DNA from: Vicinamibacterales bacterium
GTDB lineage: Bacteria > Acidobacteriota > Vicinamibacteria > Vicinamibacterales > SCN-69-37
Direction: 5' to 3'
Assembly (NCBI GenBank): GCA_030827135.1
Contig: JAURFE010000001.1
Location: forward strand, 90,569 to 154,568
Length of the DNA: 64,000 nt
The position numbers and the translations under genes are program-made. The notes beneath the pieces are model-generated. The model made no database searches and had not been told where the DNA came from. It was given only the letters and a program-made list of their open reading frames with translations. Shown piece after piece: positions 8,513 to 16,903 of the stretch (its first letter is position 1; each line of letters opens with the position of its first letter).

Positions 8513-9168
8513 GACGTCCGCTCCCGCAACACATCACGCAACTGTTCACGCGCGCGCGCCAGCCGGGACTTGACCGTGCCGACCGCCACCCCAAGGGAGT
8601 AGCCGATCTCTTCGTAGCTCAGGCCGTCGATTTCGCGGAGGACCAGAATCGAGCGCTGATCAAACGGGAGTGCGTCGAGCGCCTGCCAGACCTGCGTGGC
8701 GGTCTGCTGCTGCTGCGCAACGGCGTCCGGCATCGCAAACGTCCGACCGTCCGCCAGATCGCCGTGCGCCGAGACATGTTCATCAAGTGGGACCTGATCC
8801 GACTGATGCCGGCGCCTCCACCAGCGACGCCGGTTCGACGCCTGGGTGATGACAATCCGGTAGATCCAGGTGCGCAGCGCCGAGTGGCCCCGGAACTGAT
8901 TGAGGGTGCGGAAGACCCGCAAAAACACTTCCTGCGACAGGTCGAGGGCCTCCTGAGGATCGGCCAGCAGATGCAGAGAGAGTTGGTAGACCATACGCTG
9001 GTGATCGGTCACCAGGCGCGTGCACGCGGCCTCGTCGCCGCCAGCGCACTGCTGCACCAGCGCCCAGTCCTCGGCCCACTCGGCGCGCCCCTCACCTGCG
9101 GAGGAGACGGCGGGCGATTCGGACCAGGCAAACGCACGAAGGGGCTTCACGGTGGATTCCGAGAACAT
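8509..9168 (-). CDS. ECF (RpoE-type) RNA polymerase sigma factor
   Basis: A 219-residue extracytoplasmic-function sigma factor. Region 2 is seen in DLSQEVFLRVFRTLNQF and WIYRIVITQASNRRR. Region 4 is seen in LPFDQRSILVLREIDG, LSYEEIGYSLGV and GTVKSRLARAREQLR. The frame is open further upstream (to 9423), but that extension only translates the tandem repeats at 9247-9366. The ATG at 9168 has AGGGGGTG 5 bases upstream and lies just behind a sigma-E-like promoter, so I chose it. It is co-translated with the anti-sigma factor and probably controls its own promoter. Confidence 0.93.
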   Translation of the reverse strand: MFSESTVKPLRAFAWSESPAVSSAGEGRAEWAEDWALVQQCAGGDEAACTRLVTDHQRMVYQLSLHLLADPQEALDLSQEVFLRVFRTLNQFRGHSALRTWIYRIVITQASNRRRWWRRRHQSDQVPLDEHVSAHGDLADGRTFAMPDAVAQQQQTATQVWQALDALPFDQRSILVLREIDGLSYEEIGYSLGVAVGTVKSRLARAREQLRDVLRERTS

Positions 9169-9190
9169 GGTAACACCCCCTGTTATTCGT

Positions 9191-9218
9191 TTAGACACCG
9201 GATGGGACACTTCGTTCC
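9191..9218 (-). promoter_or_regulatory. Sigma-E-like promoter of the ECF sigma/anti-sigma operon
   Basis: On the minus strand GGAACGA (9212-9218) is followed, after 15 bases, by GTCTAA (9191-9196). This is close to the E. coli sigma-E consensus GGAACTT-N15-GTCTAA. It sits about 20 bases upstream of the sigma factor ATG, as expected for autoregulation. Confidence 0.7.
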
Positions 9219-9246
9219 AATCTCGAATCTGCCATCGGGAATTGGA

Positions 9247-9313
9247 AATCGGCATCTGGAATCGGCATCTGGAATCGGCATCTGGCAATCGGCATCTGGC
9301 AATCGGCATCTGG
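9247..9313. repeat. Tandem repeat, 5 copies of a 13/14-base unit
   Basis: Five near-perfect copies of AATCGGCATCTGG (9247, 9260, 9273, 9287, 9301). The last two are spaced by one extra C, so the unit alternates between 13 and 14 bases. They lie between the ECF sigma promoter and the divergent TPR gene. They are not in any gene if the sigma factor starts at 9168. Confidence 0.9.
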
Positions 9314-9326
9314 GAAACCAGGCCCT

Positions 9327-9366
9327 GAACTCCGGCACGCCGGAACTTCGGCACGCCGGAACTTCG
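9327..9366. repeat. Tandem repeat, 16-base unit, 2.5 copies
   Basis: GAACTCCGGCACGCCG, GAACTTCGGCACGCCG and a partial GAACTTCG lie in direct succession immediately behind the 13/14-base repeat. Each unit contains the inverted repeat CGGCACGCCG. The block ends 7 bases before the -10 box of the TPR gene. Confidence 0.85.
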
Positions 9367-9373
9367 AGACAAG

Positions 9374-9379
9374 TAATAT
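9374..9379 (+). promoter_or_regulatory. -10 box for a leaderless TPR gene transcript
   Basis: TAATAT ends 6 bases before the GTG start at 9386, so transcription would begin on or next to the start codon. No ribosome-binding site is present, and the -35 position falls in the 16-base repeats. Confidence 0.5.
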
Positions 9380-9385
9380 CCGTGT

Positions 9386-10780
9386 GTGCGTTTAGGGATC
9401 GCTGCCGTCGGAGTCGTGGCCATCGGGGTGGTCGCCGTGTTGGCCGTCCAGCGCCTGAACGACGCCGAGCGGTTCCGTCAGTTGGTGGAGACCGGCGAGC
9501 GCGCCCTCGCCGCCGGGAACACCTACGCGGCGATCGAGGCGTTCAGCGGGGCCATTGCGCTCCGGGGCGACTCGATGGCCTCGCACCTGCGACGCGGCGA
9601 GGCCTACCGCGCCCAGCGCCGGTTGGAGGAAGCCGGCCGCGATTTCCGCGAGGCTGCGCGCCTGCAGCCCGGCGCGACGGACCCGTTGGTGGCCCTGGCG
9701 ACCCTGTACGAAGGACAGGGCAACACGGCCGCCGCCGCCGAGTGGCTGGGGCGTGCCGCCGCGATCGATCGGCAGTCCCCGACGCTGCTCTACCGTCTGG
9801 CGCTCACGCGGTATCAGAGCGGCCAGGCCGCAGCGGCCATCGAACCGCTGCGACAGGCCGTCGCGCTCAATCCCGGATTTGACGAAGCGCTTTACCTGCT
9901 CGGCGTGGCGCTGCGCGATACCCAGGACACCGCCGGCGCGATCGAGGCGCTGGAACGAGCCGTACGCACCAACCCATCCCTCGCTCCGGCCAGGGAAGAA
10001 CTCGCGGATCTCTACCGCGCCCAGCAGCGATCGTCGGATGAGATGACGCAACTGACGGCCCTGGCCGCGCAGGACCCCGGCAGCGGACGCGACGTGGCGA
10101 TCGCTCTGGCGCAGGCCAGGCGCGGTGAGTTCGACGCGGCCGAAGCCACGCTCACCGCCGCGGCCGAACGGGCGCCCGACGACTCCTCGCTGGCGCTGAC
10201 GCGAGGTCGCATCCGGGTGCTCCGGGCGGAGGCGTCACCGGCCGGCCCAAGCCGGGTCGCGTGGGCCGCCGAGGCGGTCACCGCGCTCGAGCGCGCGCTC
10301 GGTGGCACTGTGCGGCGCTCCGAGGGCCTCGCCCTCTACGGGCGGGCGCTCTTTCTCCGTGGCGACGTCGCCGAAGCCGCCCGCATCCTGCGCGAGGCGG
10401 TCGCGACGACGCCGTTCAGCCGGCTCGCGTTCCTCTATCTCGCCGATGCGGCCGAGGCGCTTAACGATCCCGTCGACGCCCGCCGGTGGCTCCTGCGGTA
10501 TGACGTGCTCGAAGGCGACCTCGCGACGCCCGAGATCCGCGCGGCCCGTACCCGCCGCCTCGGAGGACTGGCGGTGGCCGCCGGCGACTACCGTGATGCC
10601 CGCGCGCGTCTGGAACCGCTGCTGGCCGCCGCACCGCAGGACGTGGAATTGCTGGGCTGGCTCGCGGAGGCCCGCTGGCACACCGGGGACGTCGAACAGG
10701 CGCGCGCGGCGCTGGCCCTGGGACTCAGCCTCGCCCCCCGCGACGCCACACTGCGTCGCCTGCGGCCGGTCTTTCGCTAG
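9386..10780 (+). CDS. Membrane-anchored tetratricopeptide (TPR) protein
   Basis: A 464-residue protein: one N-terminal membrane segment (about residues 4-21, LGIAAVGVVAIGVVAVLAV), then TPR units through most of the chain. Examples are EAYRAQRRLEEAGRDFREAARLQPG and ALYLLGVALRDTQDTAGAIEALERAV-type blocks. TPR repeats act as protein-binding scaffolds; the partner is unknown. The GTG start is set by the promoter just upstream. Its stop TAG shares the palindrome CTAG with the stop of the convergent permease gene, so the two genes overlap by four bases. Confidence 0.85.
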   Translation: MRLGIAAVGVVAIGVVAVLAVQRLNDAERFRQLVETGERALAAGNTYAAIEAFSGAIALRGDSMASHLRRGEAYRAQRRLEEAGRDFREAARLQPGATDPLVALATLYEGQGNTAAAAEWLGRAAAIDRQSPTLLYRLALTRYQSGQAAAAIEPLRQAVALNPGFDEALYLLGVALRDTQDTAGAIEALERAVRTNPSLAPAREELADLYRAQQRSSDEMTQLTALAAQDPGSGRDVAIALAQARRGEFDAAEATLTAAAERAPDDSSLALTRGRIRVLRAEASPAGPSRVAWAAEAVTALERALGGTVRRSEGLALYGRALFLRGDVAEAARILREAVATTPFSRLAFLYLADAAEALNDPVDARRWLLRYDVLEGDLATPEIRAARTRRLGGLAVAAGDYRDARARLEPLLAAAPQDVELLGWLAEARWHTGDVEQARAALALGLSLAPRDATLRRLRPVFR

Positions 10781-11571
10781 TGCGCGCGCGGATCGATCCG
10801 GTCGCGTAGCGCATCACCCACGAAGTTGAAGCCCAGCACCAGCAGGGCGATCGCCAGCCCGGGCATGATCGTGAGATGCGGCGCATCAAACAGATGGGCC
10901 CGCCCCGCGTCGAGCATCGTGCCCCAACTGGGTGTTGGGGGCTGCACCCCGAGGCCCAGGAAACTCAGTGACGCCTCGGCGATGATCGATCCCGCCATGC
11001 CGAGCGTGGCCTGGACGGTCACCGCCGGCAGCGTCGGTGGAATCACGTGCTGCCAGAGGATCCGCCAGACCGGCGCACCCACCGCCCGCGCGGCCTGCAC
11101 GTATTCGAGTTCGCGGATCTTCAGCACCTGCCCACGGACGACGCGGGCGTACCCGACCCACCCGATCGACACCAGCGCCAGCACCACGTTCGTCAGACTC
11201 GGTCCCAGGACCGCGACCAGCGCGATCGCCAGCAGAATGCCGGGAAACGCGAGCAACACGTCCATCACCCGGCCGATGACCGTGTCGACAAGTCCACCCG
11301 CATAGCCGGCGATCGAGCCCACAAGGATGCCGACAATCGCCGAGATGGACACGACGGTCAGGCCGACCCCAAGCGAAATGCGTGCGCCCGAGACAAGCCG
11401 CGCGAGGATGTCGCGTCCCAGCTCATCCAATCCGAGGGGATGCGTCCAGGAGGGCCCGTCCAGCCGCTGCGCGAGTGACTGGAAGGCGGGATCGTGCGGC
11501 ACCAGCCACGGCCCCGCCACGGCGGCGACAACGGTGAGCCCGATGATGACGAGACCGATGCGCCGGGTCAT
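10777..11571 (-). CDS. Dipeptide/oligopeptide ABC transporter permease (DppC type)
   Basis: A 264-residue inner-membrane permease with the DppC-type N-terminus (membrane segment, then PSWTHPLGLDELGRDILAR). The cytoplasmic EAA loop YVQAARAVGAPVWRILWQHV contacts the ATPase. It overlaps the DppB-type gene by 4 bases and must form a heterodimer with it. The binding protein and ATPases are not in the window. The substrate could be peptides, nickel or similar; sequence alone does not decide. Confidence 0.9.
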   Translation of the reverse strand: MTRRIGLVIIGLTVVAAVAGPWLVPHDPAFQSLAQRLDGPSWTHPLGLDELGRDILARLVSGARISLGVGLTVVSISAIVGILVGSIAGYAGGLVDTVIGRVMDVLLAFPGILLAIALVAVLGPSLTNVVLALVSIGWVGYARVVRGQVLKIRELEYVQAARAVGAPVWRILWQHVIPPTLPAVTVQATLGMAGSIIAEASLSFLGLGVQPPTPSWGTMLDAGRAHLFDAPHLTIMPGLAIALLVLGFNFVGDALRDRIDPRAH

Positions 11572-12488
11572 TCGTACCGAATCCGGGGATCGAGCCAGCC
11601 GTACGCCAGGTCCACCAGCAGATTGACCAGCACGTACGTCGTGGCGATGAAGAGGATGCAGCCCTGCACGAGCGGGTAGTCACGGAAGTTGATGGCTTGA
11701 ATCAGCAGGCGCCCCACGCCGGGCCAGGAAAAAATGGTCTCGGTGATGATCGTGCCGGTCAGCACCGCGCCGAACTGCAGACCAAGAATCGTGACCACCG
11801 GAATCAGGGAGTTGCGCAGCGCGTGTCGCAGCACCGCGCGGGTGTAGGACACCCCGCGGGCCTGCGCCGCCAGCACATACAACTCGCGCAGTTCTTCAAT
11901 CAGACTCGCCCGCGTCATGCGCGCGAGAATGGCCGCCAGTGCCGCCCCCAGCGTCACCGCCGGCAACACCAGATGGCGCCAGTCGCCGGTCCCCGAGACC
12001 GGAAGCCACCCCAGCACAACGGCAAACAGAATGGCCAGCAGCGGGCCCAGCCAGAAGTTCGGCATGGAGATGCCCAGCAGCGACACGGTCATCGCGGCCT
12101 GGTCAATGGCCTTGCCGCGATACAACGCGCCGAGGATGCCAAGCGGAATGGCAATCAGCATCGCCACGCTCATCGCCGCCAGCGCCAGTTCCAACGTGTT
12201 CGGCAGGCGCTGGGCGATCTCCGAAAAGACCGGCGTGCCGTACCGGAAGGACGTCCCGAAGTCGCCCTGCACCACGCCAGCGATGAACTGGACGTACTGC
12301 GCGCCGAACGGACGGTCCAGGCCGAGTTTGTTCCGCAGGGCGTCCACATCACTCTGCGCCGCCGCTTCACCGAGCATCACCTGCGCCGGATCACCGGGCA
12401 CCAGATGCAGCAGTGCAAACACGAGCGTCGCCACCCCCAGCAACACGGGGATCGTCAGGAGCAGGCGGCGAACGGTGAAACGCAACAC
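11568..12488 (-). CDS. Dipeptide/oligopeptide ABC transporter permease (DppB type)
   Basis: A 306-residue permease beginning MLRFTVRRLLLTIPVLLGV with the family block LVPGDPAQVMLGE and an EAA loop around LYVLAAQARGVSYTRAVLRH. It has six predicted membrane segments. It lies 12 bases downstream of the sigma-54 activator gene and overlaps the DppC-type gene. That suggests one transcript and possibly control of peptide uptake by the activator. Confidence 0.9.
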   Translation of the reverse strand: MLRFTVRRLLLTIPVLLGVATLVFALLHLVPGDPAQVMLGEAAAQSDVDALRNKLGLDRPFGAQYVQFIAGVVQGDFGTSFRYGTPVFSEIAQRLPNTLELALAAMSVAMLIAIPLGILGALYRGKAIDQAAMTVSLLGISMPNFWLGPLLAILFAVVLGWLPVSGTGDWRHLVLPAVTLGAALAAILARMTRASLIEELRELYVLAAQARGVSYTRAVLRHALRNSLIPVVTILGLQFGAVLTGTIITETIFSWPGVGRLLIQAINFRDYPLVQGCILFIATTYVLVNLLVDLAYGWLDPRIRYE

Positions 12489-12500
12489 GCTGACGGATGA

Positions 12501-15116
12501 TCACCGCAAGTCGTGGTCCGTGGCAACTCCGCGCCCCGGCACCTCGAGTCGCACCATCAATTTCCCGAGCCCCTGCCGCGACACCCCGAGGTCGCGGGCC
12601 GCCGCGGCCCGGCACCCGGCATGCCGCGCAAGCGCCGCGGTCACCAACCGCCGATCAAGCGCCCGTCGGGCCGCGTCCAGCGACAGGGCCTCCGGCTCCG
12701 CCGCGTCCCGGGCCGCCAACACCGAGGCCACCTGGCGGGCCGTCACCCGCCCGCGGTCGGGCGCGGCCAGCACCAGCCCCGCGATCACATTCTGCAGTTC
12801 CCGCACGTTGCCCGGCCACCGATAGCGGCATAACGCCGCCAGGGCATCAGGGCCGAGCCACGCCCGTGTGGGGCGATGGCGCGTCGTCGTCGCCCAGAAC
12901 GTCTGGGCGAGCAGCGGCACGTCCTCGACGCGTTCCCTGAGCGGGGGGACGGACACCCGCACCACCGCGAGACGGAAGAGCAGATCCTCGCGATAGCCGC
13001 CGCCTGCCACGGCCGCCGCCAACGGCCGATTGGTCGCGGAGACCACCCGCACATCGATCGCGCGCGTGTGGTTGTCGCCAAGGCGGCGCACTTCCCGTTC
13101 CTGCAGGACGCGCAGCAGCTTGGCCTGCGCCCGCGGCGAGAGTTCCCCCACTTCGTCGAGAAAGACGGTTCCCTGGTGCGCATCCTCGAACAAGCCGGTC
13201 CGTGGCCCCACGGCGCCGGTGAAGGCGCCGCGCGTGTGCCCGAACACTTCCGCCTCAAACAATTCGTCGGTCAGCGCCGCGCAGTTGATCGCCGCCAGCC
13301 GGCGATCCCGACGAGGGCTCGCGCGATGCAGGGCCCGGGCGACCAGTTCCTTCCCCACCCCACTCTCGCCCTCGATGAGGACCGGAAAGGTTGTGGGTGC
13401 GGCGCGGGCAATCGCCGCGCGCAGGGCCACCATCGCCGGACTGCGCCCCAGCAGATCCCCCGCGAGGCTGTCGCCCGACTGCGCGAGCAGCGCCGCATCC
13501 AGACACGCCCGCACCGCCGGTGCGGCGGCCGCCGCGAGGGCGCGGAGGCACCCGGCCAGTTCTTCGACGTCACGCGCGCGGCGCCCCGCCACGACCCAGC
13601 CAATCGTCACGCCCCCCTGCCGAATGGGCACCCGCACATCGTCATCACCCGGCGCAGCACCCTCGGGCTCCGCGACCAGCACCTGTCCCGTCTCCGCCGC
13701 GATCGTCACGACATGTGGCGTGCCGGTATGGGTGCGCACCCATCGGCTGCCCAGCCGCACGGCCCCCCGATCGTTGTCCGCGCTGTTGACTGTGTCGAGC
13801 AACGCCGACACGCCTCCCCACATCGACATGTGTCCCCTCCGTCTTCCCCACCGCTGAATGCCGTGCGCCCCCGCCCGCGTGATGACGGCGGCGACTGAGG
13901 ACGGCTCGCCGGCCAGGTGCGCCACGAGCGCCGCCTCCAGCGGCGGCAGGTTGTTGTGGCGCCGCCAGCGCGCCACGACGCCGGCGGCATCGCCGTCAAG
14001 ACCGACCCGCCGAAGCGCCTCGACGGCAGCGGCCCGAGGCCACGGCGTCGCACGCGCGCGCTCGGCGGCCTCCACCCGGGCCAGCACCCCTGCGCGGTTG
14101 TTCTGATGCGCGGCGACCAGAAGCGCGGCGACCGTCCCCCACTCGCGTTCACTCGGCGCGTCGACGCACACGTCTGGCTGGCCGCGCTGCAACACCGGGT
14201 CATCGTCGCGAAGCCATCCGATGAGCGCCGCCCGTCCGCGGGCGTCGTCGCTGTGTGCGGGCCACAGGGCGAGGGCGGCGATCGCGTCATCCCACCGGCC
14301 CTCCCAGATGGCGAGGTCGGCCTGCTGCGCGAAAATCCATGGCGGCACATCGAGGTCACACAGGTGGCATTCCACCGCGACCCCGCAGAGCCACGCGGCG
14401 GCCGGCTCGAGATCGCCGAGCCGGCACATTACGTCGGCGGCCAACGCGACGACACGCGAGCGCGGCCCGGTCAGGGTGAGGCGCGCGACCGCCTCGCGAC
14501 ACATGGACCGCAGCCGGGGCAGGTCACGCGCTCCGCCCCACTGCAGGACCGCGCGGCCGAACACACAGAGCGCGTCCGCGTACGCCCGCTCATCCGATCG
14601 ACGTGCGGCGGCCCGGGCGGCCGCGCCCAGCCACGCCAGCGACGCCGCAGTACGCCCACCGGCCAGCTTCGATCTCGATCGCACGCGTCGCACATCATCC
14701 ACCCAACGCTCGTCGAGCGCCGTGCCCCAGTCCGTCCAGACACTCGCGCGCTCGCGGGCGATCGTGTCGTCGCCGCGCACGCCCGGCACCACCACCAGAT
14801 GCGCGCGCGGACTCGCCACCGACAGATCGCGCAGCCAGGTGCGCCCGGCGTCACACAAGGCCGCATCAACCATCAACGCGACGTGGCGATGCAGCCATCC
14901 GCGTCGCTCGGCGGGTGAACACCGGTGCGCGGCATCAAGCACCGAATACCCAAGCGCCTCCAATGCCACACGTCGATGACGCGCGCCATCGTCATCACGC
15001 ACCACGGGGCTGGTGACGATGCGCAGGCCGACGCCGTGCACGGGCAACCCCTGCGTCCATGTGCTCCAGTCACTCTGCACGGACACCACTGGTGCAAAAA
15101 CGCCGCCCGATCTCAT
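12501..15116 (-). CDS. Sigma-54-dependent transcriptional activator (NtrC/Fis family) with large unusual N-terminal region
   Basis: An enhancer-binding protein of 871 residues from the ATG at 15116 (a TTG at 15140 would add 8). The C-terminal part holds an AAA+ domain with Walker A GESGVGKE, the sigma-54 contact loop GAFTGA and VFLDEVGELSPRAQAKLLR. A Fis-type helix-turn-helix follows (CRAAAARDLGVSRQGLGKL). The ~570 residues ahead of the AAA+ domain are not a receiver domain. They look like a helical, TPR-like solenoid followed by a possible GAF-like stretch before Walker A, so the signal is unknown. It lies directly upstream of two Dpp-type permease genes and divergent from aroC. Confidence 0.88.
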   Translation of the reverse strand: MRSGGVFAPVVSVQSDWSTWTQGLPVHGVGLRIVTSPVVRDDDGARHRRVALEALGYSVLDAAHRCSPAERRGWLHRHVALMVDAALCDAGRTWLRDLSVASPRAHLVVVPGVRGDDTIARERASVWTDWGTALDERWVDDVRRVRSRSKLAGGRTAASLAWLGAAARAAARRSDERAYADALCVFGRAVLQWGGARDLPRLRSMCREAVARLTLTGPRSRVVALAADVMCRLGDLEPAAAWLCGVAVECHLCDLDVPPWIFAQQADLAIWEGRWDDAIAALALWPAHSDDARGRAALIGWLRDDDPVLQRGQPDVCVDAPSEREWGTVAALLVAAHQNNRAGVLARVEAAERARATPWPRAAAVEALRRVGLDGDAAGVVARWRRHNNLPPLEAALVAHLAGEPSSVAAVITRAGAHGIQRWGRRRGHMSMWGGVSALLDTVNSADNDRGAVRLGSRWVRTHTGTPHVVTIAAETGQVLVAEPEGAAPGDDDVRVPIRQGGVTIGWVVAGRRARDVEELAGCLRALAAAAAPAVRACLDAALLAQSGDSLAGDLLGRSPAMVALRAAIARAAPTTFPVLIEGESGVGKELVARALHRASPRRDRRLAAINCAALTDELFEAEVFGHTRGAFTGAVGPRTGLFEDAHQGTVFLDEVGELSPRAQAKLLRVLQEREVRRLGDNHTRAIDVRVVSATNRPLAAAVAGGGYREDLLFRLAVVRVSVPPLRERVEDVPLLAQTFWATTTRHRPTRAWLGPDALAALCRYRWPGNVRELQNVIAGLVLAAPDRGRVTARQVASVLAARDAAEPEALSLDAARRALDRRLVTAALARHAGCRAAAARDLGVSRQGLGKLMVRLEVPGRGVATDHDLR

Positions 15117-15161
15117 CGCGGAATCCGGCCAGTTCTGCAAAGGGATGTGCGGAAACTTCGA

Positions 15162-15167
15162 TAGAAT
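15162..15167 (+). promoter_or_regulatory. -10 box for aroC
   Basis: TAGAAT ends 9 bases before the aroC ATG, which would give a leader of only two or three bases. No clear -35 box or ribosome-binding site is present. It would drive the aroC-def-fmt-rsmB run. Confidence 0.5.
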
Positions 15168-15176
15168 GCAGGCGCG

Positions 15177-16397
15177 ATGCTTCGTTTTTTGACAGCGGGC
15201 GAATCACACGGTCCGGCGCTCGTTGTGATCGTGGACGGTGTACCCTCCGGGCTGCCGTTGTCGGCAGACGACATCAACCCTGACCTTGCGCGCAGGCAAC
15301 TGGGCTACGGTCGAGGCCGACGCATGGCCATCGAACGGGATCAGGTGGAGGTGTTGTCGGGCATCCGGCGCGGCGAAACAATCGGCAGTCCCATCTCGCT
15401 GCTCATCCGGAACCGCGACTGGGTGAACTGGCAGCACACCATGAGCATCGAGGCCGCGCCTGATGCCTCGCTGCCGGGCGCGCGGCGGGCTGCGGTCACG
15501 CGCCCGCGTCCGGGTCACGCGGACCTGTCGGCGGGCCTGAAATACGAGCGCCACGATTTGCGCGACATTCTGGAACGCGCGAGCGCGCGTGAGACGGCCG
15601 CCCGGGTGGCCGCCGGCGCGATCGCGCGCACGCTGCTCCGCCATCTCGGCATCGACATCCGCAGCCACGTCACGGAGATTGGCGGAGTCCGCATCGCCGA
15701 ACCAGCCGCGGTCTCCTTCACCCGGATCGCGGCGCTCGCGGCTGACGATGATGTGCGGTGTGTGGATGGGGCGGTGGCACAGGCGATGCGGGCGGCGGTG
15801 GATGCCGCGCGCGAGAAGGGCGACACGGTGGGCGGCGCATTTGAGGTCGTGGCGCATGCCGTGCCGGTCGGCCTCGGCAGCCACACCCAGTGGGATCGCA
15901 AGCTGGATGGCCTGCTGGCGCAGGCGTTGATGTCGATCCACGCCATCAAGGCCGTGGGTGTGGGCGCGGGCCCCGACGTCGGCCATCTGCCGGGATCCCT
16001 GGTGCACGACGAAATTGTGCGCGCGGCGGGTCCGGCCTCCGGGACGATCCCGGCGATCACGCGGCCGACCAATCGGGCCGGCGGCCTCGAAGGCGGTGTC
16101 ACAAACGGCGAAGACCTGCGCATCTCGGCGTGGATGAAACCCATCTCGACGTTGATGACGCCGTTGCGATCGGTCGACCTGGTCACCATGGAGGAGGAGC
16201 CGGCGGCTATCGAACGCAGCGACGTGTGTGCGGTGCCGGCGGCGGCGGTCGTTGGCGAGGCGATGGTGGCCCTCGTGCTGGCCAATGCCGTGATCGACAA
16301 GTTTGGCGGCGATTCCTGGACGAGCCTGTCGAGCGCGGCGCGCACCTGGCAGGCCACCGTGGCCACGCGGCTCACCGCGCCGGCACCCTCTGCATGA
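15177..16397 (+). CDS. aroC: Chorismate synthase
   Basis: Makes chorismate from EPSP using reduced FMN; chorismate is the substrate of TrpE. The 406 residues show the family blocks FLTAGESHG, RRMAIERDQVEVLSG, RPRPGHADLSAGLKY, RASARETAARVAAG and the C-terminal GGDSW. It is the first gene of a run of genes with overlapping starts and stops (def, fmt, rsmB). The ATG is placed by the promoter and by the family N-terminus MLRFLTAGESHG. Confidence 0.97.
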   Translation: MLRFLTAGESHGPALVVIVDGVPSGLPLSADDINPDLARRQLGYGRGRRMAIERDQVEVLSGIRRGETIGSPISLLIRNRDWVNWQHTMSIEAAPDASLPGARRAAVTRPRPGHADLSAGLKYERHDLRDILERASARETAARVAAGAIARTLLRHLGIDIRSHVTEIGGVRIAEPAAVSFTRIAALAADDDVRCVDGAVAQAMRAAVDAAREKGDTVGGAFEVVAHAVPVGLGSHTQWDRKLDGLLAQALMSIHAIKAVGVGAGPDVGHLPGSLVHDEIVRAAGPASGTIPAITRPTNRAGGLEGGVTNGEDLRISAWMKPISTLMTPLRSVDLVTMEEEPAAIERSDVCAVPAAAVVGEAMVALVLANAVIDKFGGDSWTSLSSAARTWQATVATRLTAPAPSA

Positions 16398-16903
16398 TTC
16401 GCCCCATCGTCAAGTACGGCGTCGCGGGGCTTCAGGCCCCGAGCCAGCCCGTCGTGGACTTCGACGCGACGCTGCGGACCCTCATCGACGACATGATCGA
16501 GACGATGTACGCCGCGCCGGGGATTGGGCTGGCCGCGCCGCAAATCGGCGTGCCGCTGCGGGTCTGTGTGATTGATTTGTCGCTCGGCAAACGTGGCGGG
16601 CAGGTGATCACACTGGTGAATCCGGAGTTTGTGGAACGGGACGGCCTCCAGCTCGAGGAAGAGGGCTGCCTGAGTCTGCCGGGAGTCCAGGCCACCGTCC
16701 CCCGCCCTCAACGCGCCGTGGTCACCGGCCGCGATCGGGATGGCCTGCCGATCACCGTCGAGGGCAACGAGTTGCTCGCCCGTGCGCTGCAGCATGAACT
16801 CGACCATCTCGACGGTCGGCTGTTCCTGGATCGCCTGCGCGGCATCCAGCGCGACGTCATCGTGCGCCGCATCCGCAAGCAGCAGCGGCAGGGGGCGTGG
16901 TGA
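16394..16903 (+). CDS. def: Peptide deformylase
   Basis: Removes the formyl group from the N-terminal Met of new proteins; a metal-dependent cytosolic enzyme of 169 residues. All three family motifs are present: GIGLAAPQ, EEGCLSLPG (metal-binding Cys) and QHELDHLDG (two metal-binding His and the catalytic Glu). The ATG overlaps the aroC stop as ATGA, and the stop overlaps the start of fmt. Pairing with fmt is the usual arrangement, since the two enzymes add and remove the same group. Confidence 0.97.
   Translation: MIRPIVKYGVAGLQAPSQPVVDFDATLRTLIDDMIETMYAAPGIGLAAPQIGVPLRVCVIDLSLGKRGGQVITLVNPEFVERDGLQLEEEGCLSLPGVQATVPRPQRAVVTGRDRDGLPITVEGNELLARALQHELDHLDGRLFLDRLRGIQRDVIVRRIRKQQRQGAW

Noticed and set aside
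9247-9366. Tandem repeats as a CRISPR array
   Set aside because: Units of 13-16 bases are contiguous without spacers and no cas gene is nearby.
9169-9423. N-terminal extension of the ECF sigma factor to 304 residues
   Set aside because: The extra 85 codons only translate the tandem repeats and the promoter; the ATG at 9168 has a ribosome-binding site.
15117-15160. Possible sigma-54 promoter (CCGCACA...TTTGCA) upstream of the sigma-54 activator gene
   Set aside because: The GC pairs are 12 rather than 11 bases apart and the -24 element lacks GG, so it does not meet the consensus.
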